A stretch of DNA of 64,000 bases from Myrica gale (GCA_963930655.1 OZ005607.1:20286374-20350373); one strand, 5' to 3'; positions 44,951-57,247 are shown, counted from the first letter of the stretch. Translations and numbers: made by a program. The notes: generated by a model not told the origin, from the letters alone.

Positions 44951-45935
44951 CAACATGAGATTTATATTTCCTTGCCTTCAAAAAATAAGGGGTCCTGAGC
45001 CCTCTGTTTTGTTGCCAAGAAACCTGAAGGAAAAGAAAAACAGAAGCAAGAGTCCTGATTTACCACAAGGTTAGTGACCATTCAATATCTGTATGCCGAG
45101 AAGGGTGGCCTTTATTATTCCCTACTGTCTTTTTAGGCTCTATTGAATTTTGAATTATGTTTGCTCCAAAACTTTAAACAATATTGGGGATTCCTGGTAC
45201 CTTTGGTTTTCATCTTCTGTCCTTCTCAAGAAGGTTCTTTGGGTTCTTGATTTCTGATTCGGTTTCGTATCTAAAGACTGCAATTTTAAATTTGTGGCAC
45301 TATTTTAACGTGACGTTGTTGAATTAAATTTAAAGGGTTTTTTTATTTTTTCCACGAAACTTGGGTCTTAGTCTTCATTTTTCATCTTGTTTCCAGTTAT
45401 CTTTCATGTTTGGTTGCTGATAAATGGTTGGAAAGGGAAAGAACGCTAAATCACGGTAAGGTAATTCCTATGATTTTGCAGTGAAGGATGAGTCATGTAC
45501 AAACAAAAGGTACTTGTCTTAGTTTAGTCAGAACCAAAAGGTTGTTTTCATTTAGATTTGGGTTAATGAGGATTGGGATTTGCTTTTCTTACATTTGAAA
45601 TCCTCTTCTTGCACTTCTAAATAAAAATTCGTGCAGCGGACTCAATTTCTTTTGTTTTAGTTTTCAAAGGCATACAGGCAATTCCAATGGATAGTCATAT
45701 AGAAGGAAGTTCCCATAGAAAACCTTGCTTGAAAAATACCGTTCAAAGTGGTTCTGGCTTGATACATCATCTGCCAATCCCTTGCTGTTATTAGGAGTTG
45801 TTTTGTATTTCGTATATGCTTTCTTCAGATCCGCCAAATGATGAAAATTTAATCTCCTGGAACTGAAGCTTTATGCAACGTTCTACATGTTGTATTTCTT
45901 ACCCTTGCAATGTGACTTCCTATCTGTAGAATACA
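44951..45935 (+). repeat. Segmental duplication, copy A
   Basis: Collinear with 55104-56273. Shared landmarks are GAGCCCTCTGTTT.GTTGCC, CAATATCTGTATGCCGAGAA, CCAATGGATAGTCATATAGA and TCGTATATGCTTTCTTCAGA. It lacks about 200 bp present in copy B. The shared part looks like a leader exon (donor after CCACAAGG) and a short start exon, MDSHIEGSS.RKPCLKNTVQ, of an unidentified gene. Confidence 0.9.
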
Positions 45936-46019
45936 GGGTAAACTGTCAGCCCAATTTCCTTCTTGCACCTAACGATTTTTACAGGTTTAATCAAACATCA
46001 TCTAAAGAATATGTAGTTT

Positions 46020-46488
46020 ATTGAGATAACAACGACCCCATATGGGTAGATTCTTGTAGTGCTTTCAAGAGCCCTGTAGAAATATCTTCTCCTCTCTCGA
46101 GTTTGTCATCGTCCCTAAAGGCGAGAATGTCTTTTTATTTCAAAGTAGTATATAGATGGTATGTAAAACTTTTGCGGGTGTCTTTGCTATAGAAATTGAG
46201 AAAAACTTCATGGATCCATCGAGCTGTTGAAGATGATGAAGAAACAGAAGAAAAAGATGGCGAGGCGATGGGAGTACTACTGATCATGGACGCCATTGGT
46301 GATATTTGCGATTTTGTTAAAGTCATTGCCAAGACAGTCTTTGAGAGAATTTGAAGAACTAAGAGGAGGGAGGCTAGTGTTATATGCAATCGAAACAGAT
46401 AGCTTGATGAAACATCTAGGTGGGTGCAAAAGTTATCCATCGACAAGACGCGTATTCTACGATCGATTATTCTAATGGGAGGCTCCAT
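46020..46488 (-). pseudogene. TIR-domain relic of a TNL gene
   Basis: The minus strand reads TARWIHEVFLNFYSKDTRKS, FTYHLYTTLK, a TAA, then KDILAFRDDDKLERGEDIST and GLLKALQES before the frame ends near 46020. It is the first third of a TIR domain with one in-frame stop. The invariant GEDTR is SKDTR here. NBS and LRR parts are absent. It lies about 85 bp past segmental-duplication copy A. Confidence 0.85.
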
Positions 46489-46868
46489 TGATACAATAAT
46501 AGATACTAGTTATTAAACTATTTCTACAAAAAAATTATTGGATTGTTTTGTCTATTTTTTTGAATTTTAATAGTAATCGATATTTTCATCTTTAGATTAG
46601 AGTAAGCAATTATTTATGGGCTAGCTAATTTTATTTTCCTTTCAGTTGAACAGAAGTCTTTGCTTCCTAGCATCTAATGCATGCTATAATACTAGCAGTA
46701 CTATGCCAACGTATACTTTAATGAAACTAATACAGAGGCGATAGAGAACAAATCTTCAGAGGGATGTTGTCTACTAAGGTTATAAGGCTATTATGGACTC
46801 AAAATTCACTGACGAAACCCTAGTAAGCTTTTCTGACTTATTGGCTTAATTTAGTGTAATCAAGGATT
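46489..46868. other. Unassigned interval
   Basis: Nothing recognised. It would be upstream sequence of the TIR relic. Confidence 0.4.
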
Positions 46869-47037
46869 AAAATTTTGAGTATGGAAGTTGGTGGAAAACT
46901 GAACAGAGAGAGTGAACAAGTGAAAAAGTTTATGAGAGATGGTGAAAAAGTGAAAAAAAAAATTATAGGAGTTGGTGAAAAAGTGAGGAAGAGATATTAT
47001 TTTAGTGGGTCAAAATTTTGGTTAATGAACGCACCAG
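46869..47037. mobile_element. MITE copy (GCGTTTGTTT family), inverted orientation
   Basis: AAAATTTTGAGTATGGAAG at one side, GTGAAAAAGTGAGGAAGAGA as the inverted family core, and GGTTAATGAACGCACC at the other side. Confidence 0.5.
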
Positions 47038-47394
47038 TGTAACATTTAGTGTAATCATTTGTACTGGTTGTTCGCTTGTACAGAGATGCATAACTCTGTT
47101 TTGTCAGTTTATTGGTATTCCACATATCAGCCGTGAATCAAACAAGTATAGCTCACTATGGTGATTCAGGTTATTGGTATTCGGTAATCTTGACGGAATC
47201 TTGAAATGAATCAACAAGTACTAGCTCAATTAATGCAGAAAAATAAAAAATTTCATAAAAAAACACGAAAATCTGCATTATACGATGCAGAAAGTACACA
47301 AATTAAAACCACATATTGCATAACTCTTCAGTTGCCAAGCGTGAACGCAAAGAAAAAAATGAAAGAAATTACTGAAAGAAACGCCCACGGGTGA

Positions 47395-47784
47395 TATGAA
47401 CCAATCGTAACCAATGTGGCCGTAGGCCAAACTATTTCTCCACGAGCTACTCTCGTTGCCACAGCTCACGGACTTTACTAAAATCAATCACAACGATTAT
47501 TGCCCTGTCAGGAGTGGCCATTTCCAATTGAAAACGATCGTCGGTGCAAAGCAATTATGACCAGCCGGTCCAACTTGCGGTCCTCATCACCGACGACTAA
47601 AGATAGTCATTGTTGCCTCCCTGCCCCGACGAAGGTGTTGAGTCGTCGAAGACAAGCTGCCTTGACACCACAACATCGACAAAACTTCAACAACCCTTTG
47701 TCGTGGCTGAAGAGCTCTTACGACGACTTATGTCATTTGTTCCTATGGAACCTTCCATCGGCGATGACCCATTTTCTTGTAGTG
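47395..47784. mobile_element. CACTA-like right terminus, partner end not found
   Basis: The sequence ends ATTTTCTTGTAGTG, the inverse of a CACTACAAGAAAAT tip. It is preceded by GC-rich CGACGA / GTCGTCG motifs typical of subterminal arrays. No matching left end or target duplication was found within reach. Confidence 0.45.
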
Positions 47785-48344
47785 ATGAAGTTCGATTTTC
47801 AGCACCATATATATGATAGTAACCTAATTGTAACTGTGATCAGTCTTCAACATTTTGGTTCTCTATTTTTCTTTCACTTTCTTGATATATTTCTTGATTT
47901 CAGGGAGAATTGACCAGCTCATCTCTAAAGAAATGTTTATTTGATATATTTTTCATAACAATAATCCTAGCTACCATGTACGTCTCACTTATAGAACTCC
48001 AACTTATTTGATAAACGAACGTATATGGATAGAAATTACAAATAACAAATAGATGAGATTGATGATGATACATACGATCATGGGATCCCACACCAGATTT
48101 GGCATTCACCTAATCAACTTATATTTGTCGGGCGAGTATCTTCAAGCATAATTAACCAACCAATTTTCTTATACATCATGTCAATTGGTTAATTACGTAA
48201 TCAAATAGCCAGTAAAGTAAATTTATATATATGGTTATTTTAGATCAAAGAGGACAAAATAAAATAAAAATTATAAAATGTGGAAAGAAATAGAACAAAA
48301 AATTCCTTCACTTAAATGATAATTGGCATGTGGGGCATGTTGAA
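47785..48344. other. Unassigned AT-rich interval
   Basis: No coding frame or repeat was recognised. Confidence 0.4.
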
Positions 48345-49076
48345 CACTACAAGAAAAAAAATACTTTGGGTGACAAAAACGGGTTGTCACCTGGTTTGTC
48401 ACCTAAAGCCAGTCAGCCAATATTTTAGGTGACGATTTTCGTGTTCTATCACTCAAAACCGTTCGGACGGATTATAAACCCATCCGAACGGTTTGGTGTC
48501 ATACTGACAAAATTCATAATCTTCATGCTCAGTACAGTCAATCCGTTCACATGAGCTGTGCGAACGTTCTCTCTATACGTTCCCACAACTCATGCGAACG
48601 ATTAATCCAATGTGACGAAATACCTTTTGTCACGCAAAAAACATCTGCACTGTTGTCTATTAACGTCCGAACGATGTAAATATGTCTGGACGCATTTGTA
48701 AAGACGTCCGCACCATAGTTTCATTATGACGAAAGTATTTTTGTCATCTGAAAAAGCCGTTCGAACATTTACATATACAGTTCGGACTCATTGTACGTTG
48801 AACATGTTCGAACGTGTAGGTATATCGTGCGGACGGTTTCTTATTTACAGACCATGTGGACGCGATATACACCGTTCGGACTAGCAGATTTAAACCAAAA
48901 TGTGCGGACAGATAGTTATGCATGCGCACGCTAGCAATGAAAAAGTTTCGTGCGAACGACATAAATATATTCGTTGCTCATAATATAATAAAATATCTAC
49001 AAATATGCAATCGATATTAAAAGTAAATAAAATACATAATCGATAAGTACTGACAAAGTAGTAAAAATACAATAAT

Positions 49077-50150
49077 CTACCCAAATTTTCGTTTGGGTGT
49101 CGAACGAGATTGCATCTGTCTGATCTGCTCCATCAGGTGCTCACGCATCTGCTCCGCCATTAATTGCATCATCTATTCTTGTTGTTCCACTAGGTTCCTT
49201 TGTTGCTCCTGCAGCATCTTCTGGTGCTCTTCATCTTTTTTTCGTTGCTGCTCCGCCATCATCTTCATCAGCTCTTCGTCTTTCTTTCGTTGTTGCTCCT
49301 TCATCATCTGCAGATGCTCTCGCATCGTCTGCTCCATATATGACCGCTTGACCAGAAGCGCTTCATATTCCAACTGTCTAGCCTTCATCTCCTCAATCTG
49401 TAATCTTCTATCCCATCTCCGGGACAAATTAACGGACGATGTTGATGAAGATGATCCAACAGACCGTACCGAACGGCCTAAACCTAACATGTAACCCGCT
49501 TTCGTCCCCAACACCTTAGTGAAGATCTCTACTTCGGTGTATGACTTTCCCTCTGACTCGTGCTGCAACTGTAACGCCTCCATTTTTTCCTACAAAAATA
49601 GAAAATAAGATAAAAAGAGTACATATGAAACATAAACGCATATGAAAGCATCATTAAAACTAACGTTACAACTTACAAAAGTTTCTCGTGCATCTTTTGA
49701 AGTCCACATCCCATCCTTAGTAGTATGTGTCTTTTTATAAAGCAACGAAGGATTAATTTCATCAGATTCTAGATTTTTCTATAAACCAAAAGAAATATAG
49801 AACATGCATATTAAAATACCTAAGTCATTTATTTAGATAATAAATAATAAAAATATAAATTTATTACTTACTAACAACGCTCTAACGCGTTGGAACGACA
49901 TCGCTCCCGATGTGTGTACAATCTTCAGCTTAGCTCTATTCTCCTTGTTGATTGCACTCCTCATTTGCATTGTACATTTACAATTATTAATACAATTAAT
50001 CATATGGCTAAAATAAACGTTCAGATCGGAATAAAATGTTTAACCTGAAATTTCTCGCTCGCGAATAAATCGCAGCCACGAGTCCATTCTTCCTTTTTCA
50101 TATCGGGATACGAGTGCTCTAACGCCTCTCTATTGGATACACCCACCGAA
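49077..50150 (-). pseudogene. CACTA Transposase_24 (TNP1-like) gene, C-terminal exons
   Basis: Exons on the minus strand: about 50150-50045 (MKKEEWTRGCDLFASEKFQ), about 50000-49872 (RSAINKENRAKLKIVHTSGA, MSFQRVRALL), 49778-49677 (DEINPSLLYKKTHTTKDGMW) and 49589-49077 (SYTEVEIFTKVLGTKAGYML). The order EEW..C..F.S.KF, then NRAK..HT.G..SF, then THT..G.W, then VLG is that of the plant Ptta/En/Spm transposase family, which binds subterminal repeats. The last exon is a Glu/Gln/Arg/Met coiled coil with the repeated EQQRKKDEE and one in-frame TAG after LVEQQE. The N-terminus is not identified. Confidence 0.8.
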
Positions 50151-50600
50151 ATTGAACTGACCCACATGTCCGGACTCTAACGTCAGGGTCCGAACTCTAA
50201 CGTAAAAGTCTGGACGTTGTGTCACTGCCGGGTTAACTCAGCAATTGCAACGTCCCTCCACCATCACACACGTCAAAAACACAACCAAAACACAAACTGT
50301 CATACTCAAAATAATGCTAACAATTAACACAATCAATTTTCTACGTAAAAATCAATCAAAAAAACACAATGTAGAATGCAAAAAATAGAATTAAAAATCT
50401 ATAAGTAAAACTATAAAAAAAAATTTTAGGGCGAAAATCATGTTGAAAGTAAGCAAAACATACCTTAACAAGATTAAAGCGTCGAAAGAGTGATATTAGG
50501 CCAAGATTTGAGAGCTAAGAGATTTTGAAGAGACGAATGGTTTGTGATGAAAATGCCGAACAGTTCGACTTATTTCAAAACTCGTCTACCCTTCCGAACC

Positions 50601-51256
50601 CTATACTAACATTCCAGACAGTTAGTTTACACAAGTAGCCCAATCAACGCACGCCTATTAAATACAAAAATGTAAACAGTTTAAAACAGTTGGACACACT
50701 AAATACGTCCAGACTTATTTTAGACGTTCAAACTTATTTACTTGTAAACTGCGCGACGTGGCACCGCGCATTTGGCTGACCCACACGTCCGAACACGTTC
50801 GGACCTGCACAACTGTTTCCCACCCTCTTGTAATGTAAATGCGTTTAAACCATGCGACGGTTACATAGGAGTCCGGACGTGTTGCTCATCCATTCCAACG
50901 GTGTCGCCTAATGATAACAATCTACACCCTATACTAACAGTCTGGACGGTTAGTTTACACACATATCTCAATCAACATACGCGTATTAAATGACAAAATT
51001 TAAACCGTTTAAAATGGTTCGGCACACTAAATAAGTCCGCACGGGTTTTAAACGTTCGTAGTTATTTACTTCTAAACAGCGCGACGTGACACCTCACGTT
51101 TGGCTGGCCCACACGTCCGAACACATTCGGTCATGGACAACTGTTTTCCAAAATCTTGTAACATAAACACGTGTAAACCATGCGACGGTTACATAGGAGT
51201 CCGGACGTGTTGCTCATCCGTTCAAACGATATCGCCTAATGATAACAGTCCGGACC
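50601..51256 (+). repeat. 328-bp tandem duplication in the CACTA element
   Basis: The unit starting CTATACTAACA..CCAGAC at 50601 recurs at 50929. The copies share CCATGCGACGGTTACATAGG and AGTCCGGACGTGTTGCTCAT. Each unit is rich in GTCCGGAC-type modules. Confidence 0.9.
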
Positions 51257-51654
51257 TTATCCCTCTATGTTCGAAGGCTGTTGATATGTAGACCCGATGT
51301 TATGGTTATTGTCTGAACAGCTGATTTGTTAATTTAATTAAGTAAAGAAAATTAATTTCAGTGAATTAAGTTAAAATTGGTAACAATAAAACACACATTT
51401 AACTATAATTACAAGTTAATTAAACTACTTGTTATACTAATACAACACTTGTACTAATCGTCTATTTTATCGTACTAATTATCCTTTTAAATTGTACTAA
51501 ATTTTATCAAGTGAAAGAATATAAACTAATTTAAAATATCAAACATAATCCAAATAGCGAACGAAAAAAAATGATGATAATGTCAAGTACAAGCCTGAGA
51601 TAGTCTTTCAAATGATATGTACATAATTAATAGTAATAAAACATAAACAGGAAA

Positions 51655-52044
51655 CTAGTCCAAATCGATAGCTGGCTCATCCCGATCTAAACCGAGGGCG
51701 TCACGAACATGCGCCAACTGCTCCTCCATATTATCCACTCGTCGGACGAGTGTCTGTAGCTGTATCGGAACGGTATGGACAGATCGGGACAACTCAGACA
51801 ATTATTCTCTCACAGAAAACAGCTCCCTCCGCATAATATTGAGCTCTTCCGTCAGAGCCCTATCCATTAGAGTAAGTTTGGTCTCTAGCCCAGTCAAGCA
51901 GCATTGAAGCGTCATACACAACGAATGTGTCGGCATCACTATTTTCCGAATACTCTCCCTCAACTCCACTAAAATGGCGTCCGCCCAAGCTGGTCGCTCT
52001 GTCTGTCTTCCGACATTGGTGCTATTACTCTCTGAGTGTTCCAT
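51655..52044 (-). pseudogene. Small coiled-coil protein gene inside the CACTA element, one stop
   Basis: A single frame of 130 codons starts MEHSESNSTNVGRQTERPAW, passes an in-frame TAA at 51802-51804, and ends LGLDRDEPAIDLD. Heptad-like Leu spacing (LVRRVDNMEEQLAHVRDALG) suggests a coiled coil. I do not recognise the family. It has its own upstream leader with subterminal-type motifs and lies on the same strand as the Transposase_24 gene, so it may be a second accessory protein of this CACTA lineage. Confidence 0.55.
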
Positions 52045-52450
52045 TGTTAACCTAGAAAAAATCGTCCGAACCTTATCAAAAACGTTTGAACGTACATTAA
52101 ACTATGTCGTTTAAATTGTATATCGTCCGAACATATAAAAACACTCTCGACGTTGTGAAAAACAATCCAGATGTTGTGAACAACAGTCCGGACGTTGTAA
52201 AAAATAGTTCGGACTGTGTTTAACACCGTCCAAATGGTATTTCGACGAACCGAACGAAAACAACTTAATTTGATCAACGAAAAGAACCAACAAATTAAAT
52301 AGCGGACGGTATTGAATTGAAATATATGAAATTAAGAAGCAAACTCATGGAAAAAAATTTACCTGAATGTTATTTGAGAGATCTTGAATGGGAAGTCTTT
52401 GGGAGAAAAGTTTGAGAGACGAGAGTGTTTTGATTAATTAACCGTTTGAG

Positions 52451-53384
52451 GAGGTTGTCTACAAGATCGAGACTAGTAAAAGGATCTTGAATGGAGTAGG
52501 TATCCTCTAACCCATACAAATGTTGGCCATGGGAGCTTCACTTCTCTTCTCTGTTTGCCAAAGACAAGAAAGTCCAGCATGCAAAAGCTATGATAAAAGA
52601 ATAATAGATATTATTCATTGAGCAGTTGTTGAGTCTATGATACCGATTCAACAAAATAGATACCTGTGACTCCATTCAAGATTACTTTCTCTTCGGATCT
52701 TTATTTTGCACAATTCCAGCAATTCCTTTTGCTTTTCTTCTACAAAATTCAAAACAATTAAAAATAAACAATTTATGTTGCATATAGTTTGAACTACTTC
52801 AAACTCTATTAGAACCACGGGACAATCAATTCAAACTTGCTTGAACAACTGTTGGCCAAACATAATGCAAACCACGAGAACAGCCCAACACTTGAATAAA
52901 AACAGTTGGAAAATCCACGAATTTTACAACATAGGAAAACATGCAATATGAGTTGTTCATCTTGTTTGAATTGTTTATGAAGATGCAATCTCAAATATTA
53001 GAATGATCATTTTATATGCTCTCTGCCTCGAATTGGTTCGATTTGGTTTGAGTAATAGTTTGAACTCGTTCGCAGAATTTCAAATATGGCACACAAAAAC
53101 AGATCAGAGTACTCTCAAAAAACACATATTCATTCCCTCTGAGTGTTGTTTCGGTCTAAATTGTTGATTTTTTACTGTCAAAACAGCTCTTCATGAATAA
53201 AGTGTATTCATCTTTTTTTTCCCTATCTAGATTCTCACCTCTAGCAAGTGATATTGGAAGTTGTATTAGAAACAGTTTTTGGTATTATACATATAATTAG
53301 TAATAAAAGGATAGTTTATTCTACTAATTGTTTGTTTCATTTTTATTGTTCAAATTACTTTTACATCTAAATGAACATCATATA
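52451..53384. other. Unassigned interval between CACTA and TRIM
   Basis: AT-rich. No coding frame or repeat family was recognised. Confidence 0.4.
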
Positions 53385-53913
53385 TGTTAGAAAAAAAAAA
53401 TTAAACTTTGATAAGTGAGACATCCAATTATGGAAATATTCATATTAAATTTATTATTTCTCACTTATATTTGAAAATGTTTACATGGGGGCTTATTTAT
53501 AAGCCACTAATTTTAATTGTCCACATTGTCTTAGCCATGTGGGACTACATAATTTCAACACTCCCCCGCAAACTTAAGGTGGGCAAACCTTGAGTTTGGA
53601 GGTACAAAAAAAATAACAGGAAAAAAAATAATAACAAAGGTTGTCGGTCGGATTCCGGATGGTTGCCGGTACTGATGCCGGGAGATCGCCGGTACTAATA
53701 CCATGTTAGAAAACCGAAAACCTTGCTCTGATACCATGTTAGAAATAAAAAAATTTGAACTGATAAGTGAGACATCCAATTATGGGAATACCCATATTGA
53801 ATTTATTATTTCTCATTTATATCTCAAAATGTTTACCTGAGGGGCTTATTTATAAGCCACTAATTTTAATTGCCCACATTGTCTTAGCAATGTGAGACTA
53901 CATAATTACAACA
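53385..53913 (-). mobile_element. TRIM (terminal-repeat retrotransposon in miniature)
   Basis: LTRs of 176 bp (53385-53560) and 177 bp (53737-53913) start TGTTAGAAA and end ACAACA or TCAACA. The target duplication is ATATA (53380-53384 and 53914-53918). The 176-bp interior has a GCGGGGGAG polypurine tract (minus strand) at the left LTR and TGGTATCAGAGC, the Met-tRNA primer site, at the right LTR. It has no coding capacity. Confidence 0.94.
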
Positions 53914-54822
53914 ATATATAGTTGACAGAGAAAATTTTCTCCTAATAAAGCAGAATATATTAGCTCTCTTAAATTAAATTAAATCTTTTCTTTTCACCAT
54001 GTGAGAATATGCATTTAAAAAAAAACTTCACCAATCTGTGTTGGTAGAGGCTCCGACTAAAGATGATATCTGATTTGTGTAAAAAAAATCAATAGATTTA
54101 GTTATAGTCCAAAATATTTGAGGTTCAAGTTTCATTGCATCAAATTTCTTAACTCTAATAGCACTTACAACACTAGCAAAAAGATAATTAATTTGAATTC
54201 TCTAGCCAATTGGGAAAAGAAAAAACAAAAAACGAAAGTTCATGTGAAAGTACGAAGGATTAAAAGATCCACATCACGTGAAAATGGGTCGAAGGACGAA
54301 GCCTTAATCACTTCAACCACGAGCCGTCCTATTTATTGGAACCCAGAAACTAATTAAAATATAGAAATAATTAAATCAAGTTCTCTATATCGGCTATTTT
54401 CTTATCTTTCGATAATCCGATTCAGAGTGAGTTGTAGTTATTCATATTACATTGCAGTTTGATTTCTTATCTTCCAATTTGTAACAACCTTCCAAGAAAT
54501 TTGTAAATTTGTAGAATATATAGAATTGAAGTGTACTAGAATTCAATAGAAATCAAAGAACTGCCAAATTTGAGATTTGGCCAATCTCCTTACAGGAAAA
54601 TGAGAGATGAGAGAAAGAGATTACAAGAGACGCAAGAGTCAAGATTCGACTATATTCTAACAGCTGACACCACTTCTAGAAACAAGGGACCCATTTGATA
54701 ACAAATTGGGTATCCCAAAACTAACCAACGTCATACAGCCCAATAACAGCACCAAAACTAATGCTTCAATAAGCCCCATAGATCCTACCCATTACGCAAG
54801 CTCAACCCAATCTAATAACAAT
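53914..54822. other. Unassigned; includes an outlier of the segmental duplication
   Basis: 54255-54358 resembles 44460-44575. The rest is AT-rich without recognised genes. Confidence 0.4.
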
Positions 54823-54995
54823 CCGGGTATGTTTGAGCCCCAAATTATTGGGCCCAAAAATTTAAGTTTAATATTAAAAAATTCATCACATAATTTTTTA
54901 TTATTATAATATTTATTAAAAATCTTCTCTCTCCTCACTTTTTCACCAACTCCCATAATATATCTTTAGTAACATTATTTCTTCTTGTCTCACAT
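54823..54995. mobile_element. MITE copy (GCGTTTGTTT family)
   Basis: GGGTATGTTTGAGCCCCAAA at one end and the family core AATCTTCTCTCTCCTCACTT. It is closest to the copy at 34462 (both carry TTCATCACATAATTTTTT). The far end is unclear. Confidence 0.5.
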
Positions 54996-55103
54996 ATCTT
55001 TTCTCTTGAGCTTTGAAATACATTGTTACTCTTCTAACCTTAATACACCACGATCTACTCTAATCCACCACAATCTTTCTTCTCCCTTGGTTTTGTGACA
55101 CGA

Positions 55104-56273
55104 TTCAACGTGAGATATATATTTCCTTGACTTCAAGAAAGAAGGGGTCATGAGCCCTCTGTTTGGTTGCCGAGAAACCTGAAGGATAAGAGAAACAGAA
55201 GCAAGAGTCTTGATTTACCACAAGGTCAGTACCCATTCAATATCTGTATGCCGAGAAGGGTAACCTTTATTATTCCCTACTGTTGTTTTAGGCTCTATCG
55301 AGTTCAGAAATCTGTTTGCTCCGAAACTTTAAACAATTGGTGATTCGTCATACCTTTGGTTTTCATCGTTTGTCCTTCTCAAGAAGGTTCTTTGGGTTCT
55401 GGATTTTATAATTCGGTTTGGTATCTAAGGACTGTAATTTTGAATTTGTGGTTATTGTTTTAGAGTGGCCTTATTGGATTAAATTTAAAGGGCTTTTATA
55501 TTGTTCATCTTGTTTCCAATTATCTTTTATGTTTGGTTGCTAAGAAATGGTTGGAAAGGAAAAGAGAGTTAAATCTAGAATGGTATGTAAGGTAATTCCA
55601 ATATTTATGCAGTGAAGGATGAGTCTTCTGCAAACAAAAGGTATTTTTGTTAGTATAGTCAGAACCAAAAGGTTGTTTTCATTTGGATTTGGGTTAATGT
55701 GGAATATGATTTGCTTTGAAAATTCGTAGTATTTGCTGAATTTTATTGCTCTAATTTGCCTCTAGGTTCTTGATTTCTGAGACTGATCGAATCTATACGG
55801 AACATCTTATATAATGGTGTTTTGAGTAACCTCGCTTCCATCTAATCCATTTGGTTGGGAAAAGTTTTATCTTCATGCTAGGCTAGTTGGTGGTTCATGG
55901 TTGGGTGTTGTTTACATTTGAAATCCTTTTCTTGCACTTATAAATACACGTTCGTGCATAAGGTTCAATTTGGCTTGTTTTAGTTTTGAAAGGCATACAA
56001 GCAATTCCAATGGATAGTCATATAGAAGGAAGTTCCCGTAGAAAACCTTGCTTGAAAAATACCGTTCAAAGTGGTTCTTGCTTGATACATCATCTTATTA
56101 TCTTTGTCATGCTGCCAATCCCCTGCTATTATTAGGAGTTGCTCTGTATTTCGTATATGCTTTCTTCAGATCCCCAGATGATGAAAATTTAATCTCCTGG
56201 AAGTGAAACTTGATGCAACGCTCTGCATCTTCTATTTCTAACCCTTGCAAGTGACTTCCAATGCGTAGGATTT
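55104..56273 (+). repeat. Segmental duplication, copy B
   Basis: Collinear with 44951-45935 over about 1 kb, with an extra block of about 200 bp near 55735-55925. The copies differ by frequent substitutions and small indels, so the duplication is not recent. Confidence 0.9.
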
Positions 56274-56346
56274 TAGACTTCGGATGCCAATGAATAAGAT
56301 GCTCATTGTTATTCTATATGTTGTTTGTCAAAAGTGTGGCCACTAG

Positions 56347-56472
56347 GATTTACAACTTCAAGGAAATCCCCGTGCTGTAGAGCCGCCGGAACATTATAAG
56401 GAATACCTGCGCTTGAATGGGTGGTTGGACGTGAACTTGGATGATCCTGATCTGGCCCATTTATTCAAGTAA
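56347..56472 (+). pseudogene. Short unidentified coding-like segment
   Basis: 42 codons read DLQLQGNPRAVEPPEHYKEY, then LRLNGWLDVNLDDPDLAHLF, ending in a stop. Upstream in the same frame, across one TAG, lies VVCQKCGH, which could be half of a Cys-pair zinc site. The composition looks like real protein but I do not recognise it. It lies 75 bp past duplication copy B and may be a later exon of the same unidentified gene. Confidence 0.4.
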
Positions 56473-57247
56473 ATAATCTTGTACTTATCAAAAAATATAA
56501 CAGTTCAGATTTAGTTCAACTATGACAGCCATTACTAGTTGCTTGGGATTGGTATCAAATAGGGGTCGAGATAGACCTTGAATTAGCATATGGCTTGGCA
56601 AAATTTGAAGAATGATGTTATTTTGCTTGGAGTCCAAATGAATTTATGGGAAGGTGTTCTCATAAGGTTCTGAACAGCATCTCATATCCTATTGTTTTGT
56701 GAGAAGGTTTATCTTCATTCTTAAATTCTATCCTTACCCAAAGACAAATGGCAAAAAGTATGTATCTAATTGCCTTGTGATCCTGTAGAAGCTAGAGAAA
56801 ACCTCTTAAGAAACCTACCCTTAAAATTAAGATCAGTCACTGAGTTAACTCAGCCTCTCTTCCAAGTGGCAAAAATGTATAATCCAACTCCAAGCATAAT
56901 GTCCTACACAACTGTGGCTGAGAAGGGGTAATTTAAAGATTTTTTTTTCTTCACAACATTTCTGACCTCCATCTAGAACTTTATCCCTATAACAATACTA
57001 AGTTTATCAGTCTAACATTTTCAATCAACTGAGTAACTAATTATGCAAATGCAACTTGTTTAACGGTTAGGATACTACAAAATGATAAGAATCCTCTATA
57101 ATTTTCTGACTAAATTGCAAATGCAATTTGTCTAACTTTTAGGATACTGCAAAACGATAAGAATCCTCTATAATTTCCTGATTAAATTGCAAGGTACAAT
57201 TGGAAAAGAGATAAATATAATAAATAAACTTTATTGTAGGTTTTTTT
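56473..57247. other. Unassigned interval
   Basis: Contains a short tandem similarity near 57040-57190 (two copies of GCAAATGCAA.TTGT..AACG/TT.TTAGGATACT(A/G)CAAAA.GATAAG). No gene was seen. Confidence 0.5.

Larger units (their letters stand above)
48345..52450 (-). mobile_element. CACTA element with transposase-related genes, right end not identified
   Basis: It begins CACTACAAGAAAAAAAATAC after GAA, with GTGACAAA/GTCACC modules and a long array of GTCCGAACG / CGTTCGGAC modules that recur to about 52250. Two minus-strand genes lie inside (49077-50150 and 51655-52044), each followed upstream by an AGAGATTTTGAAGAGA-like leader. The TNP2-type catalytic transposase was not seen, so the copy is probably deleted. 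The right boundary is a guess. Confidence 0.75.

Noticed and set aside
46060..46072. TTCTTGTAGTG, resembling an inverted CACTA tip
   Set aside because: It is the coding sequence of the TIR relic (ALQES on the minus strand).
47206..47913. Open frames of 60-137 codons around 47.2-47.9 kb
   Set aside because: Composition follows CGACGA-type repeats of a CACTA end, with no conserved motif.
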